A stretch of 64,000 nucleotides of DNA, from contig CM082588.2 in assembly GCA_040954595.2 (NCBI GenBank), forward strand, positions 6,200,001-6,264,000. The letters are read 5' to 3'. The notes beneath the pieces are model-generated. The model saw only the letters and a list, made by a program, of their open reading frames with translations. It was not told the DNA's origin and did not search any database. This DNA comes from Balanoglossus misakiensis (taxonomy: Eukaryota; Hemichordata). A program made the translations under genes and the position numbers. Shown here in pieces: positions 1 to 12,914 of this stretch; position 1 is the stretch's first letter, and each line of letters opens with the position of its first letter.

Positions 1-3000
1 AGCTCACAGTTTACTTGAGAGAAAATCATGGTGCTTTCATCAACTCCACACATGACTGCTCACAGCACTGACGAATGGTTTTGCCTTACGTGGGGGATTA
101 ACACAGATTGTTTCAATCTCGCAACTAGAATATGTGCCCATGTTGAGTTTATTGAATACAAGAATGAATGTGCCCTGAGGTGGTAAACAGACTAAGGGTG
201 ATCATTTATCAGTATGGGGGCAACCACAAATTAAATCTGTTTTCCCTCTTGGGAGCGATGTGGCTATATACAGTTTATATTTGCATTTTTAAATTTTTGA
301 CAGAAACAAATGGCGGCTAAGTGACTGAACAAACCAGACCACGTCATCACCGCAACACGCAAAATAGCTGTAGGACTCTATTCATAACACATGTATTTGG
401 AGATTTATGGAGCCATTATAGGCTTATCTTGGTGTTTCATCGTTTTCAGTAAATCAGTCCGGAGTAAGACACATTCACCTTCTAATGACTAGGACAAGTA
501 CTGTTGAAATCACTCTTCTCCGCCATGAAAGCATTTAGAAACATAGCCTGTCGACAGAAGAAGTGATTAACATCGCATCAAGTCAGAGAAAATATTTGCG
601 GGATGGGGCTCTTAATTTATCCAGGAAGATTCATGGTCCGAATATAGCATCGGTATGTATATTCCTGTGGTGTATGAGAAGCATATATCAGTCTAAGCAC
701 ATTGTGTCTTGGACATCTAATTGAATTACAAATTACAGGCTGCTGTGCATTGGGACAGCGTTTATCACTCGTGCATGTTCCATCAAATACCTCTTCCCTA
801 GCAAAACTCTGTCCCGAGTGGCGTTAGGCGCAAAGTAAGATCTAAAAAAAATTCCCTATTTCACACCTGGGTGTATTGACGCTATGATATCCGACACTTC
901 ACTTTTTTCCCTAGTTTAAGAATGACGAAAAAGCTGAATCCAGAAATGACACACAACGGAAACTTCTGTCTTTCATAGAAAAAAACTTACGGCATCCAAA
1001 AGACAAAACTTCAGCCTTCAACTGAATGCATTCATCCTATTGTTATCAGAGCCGATAGACGATGAATGAATTATCACCACATTAATAAAAACACCTACAC
1101 TTTTGAAACTAGAAAGATTACTTGCATTTAATAATTGCTTGCAGACAAAGACTTGATTGAAAGCACTCTGGAAGTAATTAATAATCAGTGGAACAAAGGT
1201 CACGTTATTAGATGCTCAGGCAGGATAGTAACGAGCCAGTTTCCAATGTATGGTGATCAAATTCCAGCTCATGCCCACAACGACAATACACTGATAATCC
1301 GTCAAGAAAGATGTCAGTGCACACAATATCTGTGATTAAAATCTGATGCGTTGAGATTAACATCAGAGGTCTCCCTACACTGCAAAGCCTGGCTTCGTTT
1401 TATGACCGTAATCCCTACACGCAATGAAATTCTGAAATATTATTCTGTTGACTTTGATTGAAAATTGATTTTGCGATGCGACGTGACTCTCCCTGTAAGC
1501 TGAACACACAAAAACCCAAGGCTCCTAAAAAACAAGAAGAAACCAGACACACTGACTGTAAAATCGGTACGTGACTGTGTGTATCTCTCTTGTGTTCTTA
1601 TTAAAACCAATGAAACTACCTCGTTCGATCACAGGTTGCAGGGCTGTACGCGAGCGAGAGTAATCAGCTTCCAGATTCACTGTCATCCTCTGGGAAAGTC
1701 AGATACTTGGCCAATAACGCTGCTTGCATGACAAACAGTGCAGCCCTCTATATTTACACTCCAGAGGGTCCAGCAATGCCGACATGCGGACAGAACAGCC
1801 AACCAGGGTATCGTAATTGTGTCTGAGTTTACATGTTACTGACACGAGAAGACAAAGTCCGGCTCCTTGTCTTGAGATAATTACAAGTGCTAATAAGTCT
1901 GTCGGACAGACTCCTGTTTTCCCTCTGCAGGTTTTGAAACATAGGCAATAGTGGTGTACGTGTCTGACCACTCAAACTGTCATCCTCTTTGACAAAACTG
2001 TCATGTCCGCCACTAGCCATCTTTGACCTATGTTAAAAACCTTCAGCAATTACTTCCATCTCCAAATATAAACAGCGAGAGAATGACACAGGAAGCAAAC
2101 GTGCGAATCAGTAAAATTTAACAGTAGAATATTGCAATTTTATCAAATCATCCAGAAAACTGCAAGTTCTGTCTGTGATAAAAATGATGGACGTTATTAC
2201 CAGTGTGAGGTAGAATATTTTTTATCAAAAAACTGCAATTATTTGCGTTGTCAATAGCAGAGGCGATATTGCTCACAGTGGCTGCACTTGTCACTGGCAA
2301 TTTCCTCTTCTGACACTCGGATGAAAAGAACACAATGGTGTGTACATGTTAGCGGAGACAGAATGACATTTGTCTGTTGGCTATATGCAATTACTGGGGT
2401 ATCTGCAGCAATGATGGGGCAGGAATGAATAGGGCTGAATGGCTGATGCTGGCTCAAAGTTTTCTTATAATGAGATTAATTTAAGAACAGACCACCCCTT
2501 TGCACAATACCACATACAGTGTGGTACGTGTGATCTGCGAGTTGCCATTTTGTTACAACTAACTCTACTTTCCAGAGGAATACAATCGTCAGTACAAACT
2601 TCAAACTTCACTTGCATCACTGGAGTCTACAAGACTGCACATGAATCCTGTAAACCACAACTGACTGAACACAGCATCATGCATCAACCATTAGCACGAG
2701 CATTGAAAAATCAAATAAACACCTCTGCGGTAACCAAGGAAACTTGAAATGGATCGCATTCTGATTCTTTCAAATTTGCGCCGAGATCACATTCACACTG
2801 GGAAAATGTGTCATAGTGCCATTTTGCATTTTTCTTTCTTATCCCTTGATGGAAACTTATTGTGTGTTAACACTTGGTGTACATGTACCAGTAGCCTGTC
2901 TAGTTTGCAATATTTCACACTGATCTACGGTATAACTTCATGCACCATCTAGATCACTATGAATTTCATTTCACATATCATCTGGTTCTGTTGGATATTA

Positions 3001-3194
3001 CAGGATACATAGTACACACATCAGCCTTGTGCAGTATGTAGTGCCTCACTGAATACCCATACTTAATATTTTGCAGAATCAAATTTTCAGAAGGCATATT
3101 TATTTTTAGCTGCACATTCTGTGTAACCAAATTACATCGGGGTGTGAATAATACAGGATTGGCAAATTCCTTTATAAGATTAACACCCCGTGTT

Positions 3195-3390
3195 TGCGCT
3201 GACAATGTCCCCTGAGCTGTTAAGCCATCACCGGATAATGAGCCGAGGCCGGGCCCGCGCTAATGCGCCGGTCGGATTTGACGAGGAGTCGAGTAATGAA
3301 AGAGCAAATCATTTGGGCCGGCTTAACACTCGGACGCAGGGAAATGACTGATGCTATAACCTGCCCTCCAGGTGGAGAGGCCATGGCAAG
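3195..3390. promoter_or_regulatory. CpG-rich block in giant intron, possible regulatory element
   Basis: A GC- and CpG-rich island stands in AT-rich intron. It includes GAGCCGAGGCCGGGCCCGCG near 3241, TAATGAGCC and TAATGAAAG homeodomain-type cores, and further CpGs up to 3340. No coding signature is visible. The compositional contrast suggests a constrained element such as an enhancer or an internal promoter, but only comparison with a related genome can show this. Confidence 0.25.
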
Positions 3391-4978
3391 AGCAGACAGT
3401 ACACAGCATGTAGCCAATGCTACCGGCACTTATTTTCAAGTGCCGTGTTATCCCTGTGTTTATGGGTCGGCATAAATTTTGATCTATGTGGTGCTGTTGG
3501 ATCCTATCATAAATCATGGAATCATTACATGCTTATTATGATTCAGCACACTTTAGTATGGGTTGAAAAGCTATTATTTTACATGACTATTAGGGAAATC
3601 TAGTCCAAAGGCTTCCCAATTCCTCAATTGTTTACAGTATTGAGGATTTATTACAAGAGCTAGAGGACTGTTTGGGAGTTTTCTAAATTACAATTATGAC
3701 ATATTTTTCTCTATATTTCCAAAATGCCAATAATAATAATGATATAATGATATTGACCTTCAGTTTTAAAAAACACAATCGCAGTACAGTACTTCCGAAA
3801 GAAAGCGAATATTGTATGTATACTCAATGTACATACTACATGCCATTACAAAATTTTGCTCTACCCTGTTGGGGAACCTATTTCAAAACAACAGAGATGA
3901 TATATGTCAATTAGTTTCCTCCAAGATCCTTCGGGACGACGACTGCAAAGACAACAAATGACTGATGTTCTAGACTGAAAACCCGAAAAAGCCCAAATGA
4001 TTTCCACTAGTCAATATTAAAAGAGGATGGAATAGAAATTGCACAATAAAACATGTAATTTATAGAATGGAAGTCATAGAACACCGCTGATGAACTGCCT
4101 GATCATATTTTATTTACTGGGGTAAAGTGTCCTGAATAAAAGCTACAGTACAAAGGGAACACTTAAGATATCACTTCCTTCTGTTACAGTGTTCAGTATC
4201 AAGTCAACCACTCTCAAATGACACTATAATTTCAATGTCACGCTCTTTTATATCAGTCTTTTCTCTCACAGTTCGACATATCAGAATAATCGTGTCTAGT
4301 CTGAAATTACTGTTCAAACACAAGATCCTCAGTAACATACATGTACAGCCCTCGGTGATATTTCACCGGAATGGCCATGAACTAGCCTTAATAATTTATG
4401 CAAGTTTCCATTTCAAGGCCACGTTCATGGGGGTGCTGTCTTGTAAAGAAGGCACAAGAATAAGATTCGTCAACAAAGTCATGATCACAGCTGTAAATAC
4501 TGAAACTGAGGATAACAGGAATAGAAGAAGGTCACCAAACCATTCACTGGCTTTCAATGTGCGGTTACGGTTGTATATCGCATAATAGATGGGTTTGATG
4601 AAGTGATTAAGTCGTCAGGAAAACATTCTAGTTTCCTCCAGCCATCAAGGACAAATAAAAACAGAGAAGCTCAAACATCAATTATTTGTAATGACTAGTC
4701 AATGCATATTAAACAGCAATTGGACTTAGAATCCCTCGGCAAGTCCCCATTTCTGGTGGAGATGTTTATGTTTGATGGCTCAGATGAACTAACCACTACA
4801 AGCTGTAATCAGACACTAAAAGGCATTTCTTGATAATGTTTGCTGCTAAATGTTGTCAAGATATTCCTACACATGTCTTGCCATCGTATATAAACAATAC
4901 AAGGAACGATAGCTATCGACAGATAAATGTTTTGAGGAGTTCGCAATGTATATGCAATTAGAGAAAATATGTAGACAT

Positions 4979-5002
4979 CGCTCTCTCTCTCTCTCTCTCT
5001 CT
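4979..5002. repeat. (CT)n microsatellite
   Basis: An uninterrupted CT dinucleotide run of about 24 bp in the giant intron, starting after ATCG and ending in TTTTAAG. Confidence 0.9.
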
Positions 5003-6102
5003 TTTAAGTGGTCACATTTAATGGCTTGGATGAGCTATGCCGTGAACACACAAGTGAAATGTGTTTTTCCATTTTTCTCTCCCTACTGACTTTCCAGGAT
5101 GACACAGTCCATCAGTTCTCATAACAACATCACAGCTTCCAAAGTGAGTCATCCATGCAAGACTATATTTGACATTCAAAACAAGTTTTAAATGTTCATT
5201 TTCCTGAGTGTGTCCCCACGAGAGGAAGGCGACCTTATAATAGCACGATCAGGAACACCCGGGCTGACAGAATCCACACCAGATGGTCATTCATTCATTC
5301 TTACATATTCACTGCACCGTGCAAATTATTGCGCGCACACGTCCGAGTGCATATCATCAAATGGTGACATCACCAACTGACATTAATGCACGCTGATGTC
5401 TTTGCCTGTCAAGTTGAAATACACACCTTACAAGTAAGTAATGAAGAAATCGCCATCACACGATTGTCTATCATCTACGATCAAACAGCCCCCTTAACAA
5501 GCCTTGGACAGACCTCACAACTTCACTCATTATATCATCACAAAATTCTTGTCTGATTCTCTCGCTGATGTCTGATTATGCAAATTGTTAACACCCCAAA
5601 ACTACTCTAAGCAGTGGGGTCTGTTTGCTTGACAATTTCAGAAGAAGATGACATTAATGAAATTAGTACATATGTCTCTTTGGTAATCTGATTACAAGGA
5701 GCTTCAAATCGTGTGTTTGTCCAAGTGGTAAATTAGCAAACCCATGGGTGAGTAACGCTTCCTGGTAAGATATCCCCTAATCAGGAAAGGACGGATTTCT
5801 AAATTGAGATTTTCTGGCACAAGACACAATAAACCAAACATTCTGGACAGAAAAACGTCCACGTTCACAGAGACTTACAGCATAGTTGTCCGACTGCTTG
5901 TTGTCGCGGCACTGTTCGAACATCGTGGAAGTCATGCCTGCTCCTTCCTTCCTGCCTTCGCCGTTTCTTAAGACGCAGAGAGAGAGTGGAAACCCGGACA
6001 AGGAAGGGAATATACTCAGATCCTCTGCGGACTTTGGGAATGCAAATGTCCGCAACACATCAGCGATGAAGCGGTGTCCGAGCTGAATACTAAGTACCTC
6101 AC

Positions 6103-6258
6103 CCGTTGCGCGAATGGAATCTTCCACAGCCAAGAGCGCTGCTGCATTGAAATGCTGGGAACTTCACCGCTCAGTCACGGGTGACAACAGTCCATGTGCT
6201 CTAAGCGGACATCTTAGGACATACAGCATAAGTAATATCTCAACACCATATTTTTATA
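6103..6258 (-). promoter_or_regulatory. candidate internal promoter with short first coding exon
   Basis: On the gene strand, a TATAAAAA box (6258-6251) is followed about 105 nt later by an ATG at 6147 and 15 codons (MQQRSWLWKIPFAQR), then CGG|GTGAGG, a good donor in phase 0. The next dystrophin exon after this intron should also start in phase 0, so the piece could be spliced onto the downstream rod. An E2F-like TTTCGCGCC lies upstream near 6303-6311. Against it, the start context is weak (T at -3), a short upstream ATG frame exists, and chance occurrence in 35 kb is plausible. Mammalian DMD has such internal promoters (Dp260, Dp140). Confidence 0.2.
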
Positions 6259-9200
6259 AATCAGGCTGAACCAAAGACTTGACAGTATTTGTCCGCAGTC
6301 AGGCGCGAAACGCTTGTGTATCTTAATTGTCAGTGACAGATGGCCAAGCGAAGAAAAAAAACTGGAATCTTGATAACCTTACGTGAGACGGAATATTAAC
6401 AGAGTGGTTGTTACAGCCTTTCTGAAGAAAAGCCAGCGGTTGATCCGCAATAAAGATACACTTTGAGAATTGGCTCCAAATGCACCCTGAAGAACGTTCG
6501 CAATAGCACGACTTTATTACCCGGCTTTATTGGTATTCAAGTGGGATACAATGCACCGGGCAGTTACGTGGATTTCCGAAACGGCCACAAATTACAGTTT
6601 ATGCAATGCGCCTGCCTGAAATATGCAATTTCTATGGTAATGACCAATCGCGTGAAAGAGGCCAACTCAGCAGTGTGTGATCAGATGCGTGTCACAATTT
6701 GTATCTCTTGTTTTGTACATTGTTAGCTCGACAAACCAGAAGTGTCCAAATGTAAATGTCTTCTGATATTCAGGCATAGTCAATCTGATATTCATGATTT
6801 TTAAGGTATTACCCAATCGGGTGAAAAATCTATGTAGCCTACAATCAAAAGCAAATTAAAGTCTTACAGAACTGGCATGTCCTTCATTCACTGATAGTGT
6901 CACTGAAAAATAGGTTAGTCAAATATTCAATCTGAGCTCTGCATACCAAACCTAATTTTGGTAGAAGAACTTTCCTGTTTGCAAGGTCAATTCTTATGGA
7001 CATAATCCTCGAATGACGGCAAGAATAAATTTGTTCCACTGGAAATTAAGTGGATACATGCAAACAGCGATTTCATTATCAACTACTATGTTACTGGTTG
7101 TCCTTCAAAATCTTTCTTCATGGTGATATATTTACTCATCTTGAAGTGATATCACTAGTTGTACGGTATATTTCAAGCCTACAATCTGAAACCATGTCAG
7201 TTTAACTTTAATTAGTTACCTTGCCAACTAAGTCACCGACAAACTACAAAACTACCAGTGAGTTATAACCACAACTGCAGCTAATGACGTACATACACAC
7301 AAAAAATTCTTGACATTTCGTAAATCCAATCAGCATTTAACTGCACTTTTTGCCCCGTTAAACCAAACATTGATATTTGACTGGCCAACTTGGTACCGCA
7401 AGCACCTGGGACTGTATTGACTTTTCCAAGTACCTCCTTTTAAGAAATTACTGTCTGCAAGTTTATAAGACTTGAGAATTTGCAATCAAACCGCACATCG
7501 CCTCGGGCGGGTTTTCCGTAAAACACTCTAATCAGAGAACACCGCCATAAAGAAGACACACAACGAAGGGTAACCATGACGACTGGTGTAGTGAAACTGC
7601 TATGGGTGTGATGTACCTCAGATTTTAAAAGTGAAGAACGTGACTGGATTTCACGCACGGAGTTTAATGACCTCAAGGAACATCTGTATGCCTGACAATG
7701 ATGATGTCACAGGAAAAGTCTTTCCAGCAAAAGATCTCTTATCGACTATTAATATATAAATCTAAATCCATGGAAACCTGCCACTTTCATTGTTAGAATT
7801 CACCCACTACTTACAGCACGGAATGATATTTGCTTTTGCTTGAACCATCGATACAATTCGTACATGTCCTGCGCTTTTTTCGATCATTGATTTACGAACT
7901 AAATCAATGTAAGTTTGCCTATAATTCAGTTTTCTGTATAAAAGCTTCCTCTAGTGAAAACGCAAACTCCTACAGCACGAGTCAAGACACACACAAGTCG
8001 ATGGCAGATTTCCTTTGGGGGAACATGGCATCCATTCTCTCAACCACTAAAGGTAGAAACCAATTTCCTCAACACGTGCTTAATATTCCCCCTGTGCAAA
8101 TGAACAAATGATTCTCTAAGCCTGGCAACTGCAGGAATTTTAAGCCGCGATTCAAGAAGTAATAAATTTTGCTATGAAGCTCTCGCACTTTCAATCTCAG
8201 AGCAAATAATCTTGCGCTGACATTCTAAACAGTAATGGATGATAATTCTGAACAAAAATGAATGCTATCTTGATTCGAGTGCCATCTACACAAAACAAAA
8301 GGCCACAGCTGCAAGGGCCATCGCTACTTATAAAAGATAATTTGAATTTAAGCTGTCTCCGATATCGCAACCCCAGAACAAGCTCTCCTGAATTCACCAT
8401 CGATCGAACCATAATCCTGAACGCCACTACCAAACCGAAAGAGATAAACTCGTGACATACGAGGTTTATCAGTCAGTGAACAGCCGGCATTTACAGCCAC
8501 TCTGTATGTAAGAGACGTCTCTCACTGAGGAAAACCTAGGGAGAATCCATCTGATATTTTGGGAGGGGGCACTGGAGGAAAGGCATCAAAGGGACTCAAC
8601 TGCAGAGACAAGTATTATTTTTGACATCTGGTAAAATTTTTCATATCCTTAAATTTATGCTTGTTTTATTTCATCATGTCAATTCGCGATGGACAGATTT
8701 TCTTTCTTTGTAAGCTTGCACGCATTTGACTACGAAAGAGTGACATAAGTTATTACGCAAACCACACACCCCATCTCATTTAATGCAAACCGCGTTTCAT
8801 TGTGAAGTGCTATTTTAAACCACCCCCTTGGAATAATCAACCATCTTCTACGGTTTGCTTTGTGTCGAAGAGGTGTCAAAAACAGCATCTATGTGTTAGT
8901 TGATTCCCAGGGCAGGCATGTTGCTCGCATGTACGTCATGGCACCAGGTATCAATTCTCTTTATGTTTTTTTTAACAGCCTATTGCATTTACTCAAACGC
9001 AAAACATGTCATTATTAAATGAGCTTTCATCAAACTTTGGGTTTGAGATCGTATATACTGAATGCACTGTCATGTTGAATTCATAAAATCTGTCGATAAC
9101 AAGCGATGTCTTTGTCTTCTAGTGCAACCTCTATTTGCCAATAAGATGTTCAGTCTATATAGTGGAAATTGAAACAATATTTGGAAAATTCACAGCAGAG

Positions 9201-12200
9201 AAAAATGTTATCCTGTAAATCTTTGAACTTAGCTGACAGGTTGTCACTTTTCTGAATGATAGCAATGACGCGATTGTGCAAATATTAAGAAACTGAACCG
9301 TCTCAAATGTGTTTTGAAAAATTAATCAGCACCGGAGTTCAGTCAGAATATTATGTTGACAGCTAATTTATCAAACAAGTAATGAAAATTCAAATCTAGA
9401 TGCTTCAGATGGTTGACTGATCCACAATTTGCATACGGATTAATTCAATGCATATCAAGTCTCTGAAACAATACCGAAATAGTTCACCGAAATGCTGAAC
9501 AAAATTGCAACTGAAGTATTATTGACCAAACCAGGAAACTCGCATCAGGATCAAAAAGCACAAAAGGGCAGGTAATTAATTATACGCAGGCAACTGGTCT
9601 GATGAAGTAATGTATTTGCACACAGACACAATAAATTTGTAGAAGCAGATTGCATGGTCACACTCCAGTGACTACCCACTCCCAGGCAGAGACAGACAGA
9701 CCCATGGCAAATTGTCTGACAGCATTATTAGTTAAAAAAGACTCCACTGGTCGATTATTTTTTGATGGGCTGATCCCTACTGGGACTGCTAGTCCACCCA
9801 GATTCCTTTTAAAATAACTCTTTTTGTTGAAGATTACTGGCGAGTAAATTAACTCATTACATGTGTACTCTGTGACCCACTGGCTTCAGCTACTAAGCTA
9901 GGCTTATGTGTACAACCAGTATGGACAGCAGGAAGGCTAACCATGACAACAAGGGCACTATATAGTCCTGTGAAAAAGACTGACTTTTTGTAGTCTGCAG
10001 AAATTCGGGCTATGGTATAGAATTCCACAGGGAAACTAGAACCCCTTGTTGAGGGAAATGAACAAGCCAGATTGATCTGGCAAGTAATTTACTGCAACAT
10101 CCTGATATAAAGTTCAAATGGACATCGGTGGGGGCGACTGATTTACAAGAAAATTACCCACTTTCAGAGTAATTTTGAAACTCCTTATTTACATTATACT
10201 GCTAAACTTCAGGGGAGTATATACAGTCTCGTTTTCATGATAACGAAGGAATACAAGTCATTGTCAATGACTTAGTCCAAATTGAATTAAAGGTTTACAG
10301 TCACCTCTAATTTACATACTGTATATGCCTATACATGTATATGGTCCATAGGGTGGGTCTAACTGTTAGAATGACTATGTGGGGACACGCTTTTTTGTGT
10401 GTGTCACCCACTGAAAATCAATGATTGGCTAGATATGAATTTTCCATGGCAACAGTGGCTAAATTTAAAGCCAAAACTATAGTAAAAGTCCCTTGGACTT
10501 TGTCCACAGGGACTAAGTACTGTTCCCTAATGGTCTTTTAACTAAGTGATCAAATTTCCTGATCGTCGTGGAAATTTTTCCAGACATGCTGGCCATGATA
10601 AATATCACGCGTTGATGTAATCCACCACATTGCCATGACAACCTGGCATCATTAAAGTTTCGGTGTATTTCACAGGCTGGTACTACCGGCAGCGTTGCCA
10701 ACAGCACGTTGTTAGAAATGCTTCAGCAAGAAAAGAGAAGATTTTCAGGTGCTGGTGTGTGGATTTTCCCGGAGGACAACACATGCTTTGGACACATCTG
10801 CGTGGGTCGCATAAGTCCACAACAAAGCCGGTTTGATTGGGACAGATATCGGCACCAGACACTCACAAAGAAGCGTAATGGAAGGATTCTTTGCGACGCT
10901 ACGAGCAAAACACGCCACAAAGACAAACTGCTGCCAAACAGAACCTTTTCACACATTTCTTTCGAAAACAGAATTTTTCCTATTTATGGACGATGATAAT
11001 CCTGCATAGTCAGTGAGATTATATTTGTTGAAAACCATTTCATTCAAAGATGTATCATCAATATATTCTCTATCTGTAAACACAGACACTCTGATTTTAA
11101 GTCAATTCACTTCAATGTCACACGAAACCGCACAGAGACTAAAAACGCACCATTAAAATTCATGACAAACTGCACAGAAATCACATTTCAAAATTCTCCG
11201 TGAACTTTAATGCTATCCAATTTTGATGGGTTGACTCTGCCTGACACAGGGATCCAGAAAGCAATTAACTAAACTTCCCCTCATTAATTATTCATTACCG
11301 TAAATTCAATTTATATCCAGATCGACTACAGCACCGACTGATTGCGTTATTGGGATACAGTTTCCACTTCATCGGGGTGAGAAGTGTCTCAAAAAGTTGC
11401 GCGGTTTCTCAAATTTCAGCACCTGGGGTTCAGCTTAGGTTAGTTGCCTATCTGAAGTGGTCGTATAAGGTCTGACACAATCGATCTGGCTCACTCTGAA
11501 GAACCTCTGAAAGTATCCCTGTGTGCATCGATCAATCAGTAAAACTACGGTAAAATTTTGAAGCAGCAGAAAGCCAAATGAAAGACATAATTTTTTCATT
11601 TTATACAAGAAATAGAATCCCTTCCACATAATATGAATCCTTGCAGTGGAAAGGTTGCATGTTTTATTTTATTTTAAAACATGCCTACAAAACAGAGGCT
11701 ATCAAATTTGATTGTTTTCTTTTAAATAACAACTTTTTATTTCGTGTTTGTCAAATAAAAGACCACATCTCTATTATTGAGATGAGGTTCCCAATTGACA
11801 CACCTCACAACAGCCTCAAACAAAGCAGAGTCATATTTCATGCAATTTCATGAAGAGTGACAAAAGTCGCCAGGCACTGTTTAATTTCCTATCTAATAAT
11901 CATGTCGGGCCTTTTCATTTCGCAGGGGACACACACAAAAGGGAATTTCATTGTCCCCGCGACAATGGCTTTTATCGATACCAGAGTGTGTCACGCTAGT
12001 TGATTCAGTGTAGCTGTCGCACAATAGGGAAAATTGTGCAAACACGTGGCTCCATTGAAGTCAATTTTTTTTTATGCAACACGCATTTACACACCAGAAC
12101 TCGAGAAAATTGCAATTCCCAACGCTGGATGATTTAACGAACAGTGGTTGAACACAGTGTTCCGTGCCAATTTCAAAGCAGAATTTGATGTAATTTGAAA

Positions 12201-12726
12201 CTACTAACAGTCTTCCGCCCCAACTAAACAGCTTTTTTTTCGCCAGCAAACTAAGTTGAGTGGAAAACTGCAATTACACTGTGCATGGTTAAGCATTCTA
12301 ATTTCACCGTTTTTTTAACAATTGTACAATTGTTAGTTTTCACTTGAAACATTTCGTGCTATTTTCAGGCAATCCACCTGGGAAAGTCTTTCATATTTTG
12401 TACCCAAACATACTCAGAACATGGAATTTAATGCAATTCAACCAAAAAACCATTTCAAGCCGAGAAAAAGTCTAAAATTTAAAATTACCAGCAATAAAAC
12501 TGCCACTTTACAAACATACATACGCACATGATCTGAAAAATCCATCAGTTACGTCAATATCATCAGAGTTACGTGCCCCCTATGAAAATATTTTTGGAAT
12601 GTAGTAAGTACCTAACGCAATATTCATACTACAAAATGTGTTTTATGTTAATCCCAAGTTAAAAACCAACACATCGGGATTAAGTTTACTGCAAAAATGC
12701 AAGCAAACTCACTGTGCTGAAAGAGT

Positions 12727-12819
12727 TCGACCCTTCCACCCCAATTTTATATTACTCTGGTCCAATTTACCACAGGAAACAATGGGATGAGACAAAACAA
12801 TGATGATGAAAGGGGTTAA
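12727..12819. mobile_element. TTAA-type MITE, copy 1 (decayed)
   Basis: The start is CGACCCTTCCACCCC and the end GATGAAAGGGGTTAA. The interior GGTCCAATTTACCACAGGAAACAATGGG matches the copies at 53310 and 55146. The 5' TTAA has decayed to TTCGA. Confidence 0.65.
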
Positions 12820-12880
12820 AGATACAAATGTGCCTGTCCGCACGTGGGGATGTCTACTGATCTTACTGCAGTAGCGTTAT

Positions 12881-12883
<3 letters not shown>

Positions 12884-12912
<29 letters not shown>
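12884..12912. repeat. (CA)n microsatellite
   Basis: About 14 CA units between CATA and CGTGAGC, in the giant intron, 65 bp past a TTAA-type MITE copy. Confidence 0.9.

Positions 12913-12914
<2 letters not shown>

Noticed and set aside
4235-4585. A 116-codon plus-strand open frame
   Set aside because: AT-biased, no domain or codon signal, no conserved motif; a chance frame.
5777-6133. A 118-codon minus-strand open frame overlapping the candidate promoter
   Set aside because: It is in a different frame from the candidate first exon, has no domain and no splice logic. The CpG-rich composition lengthens open frames by chance.
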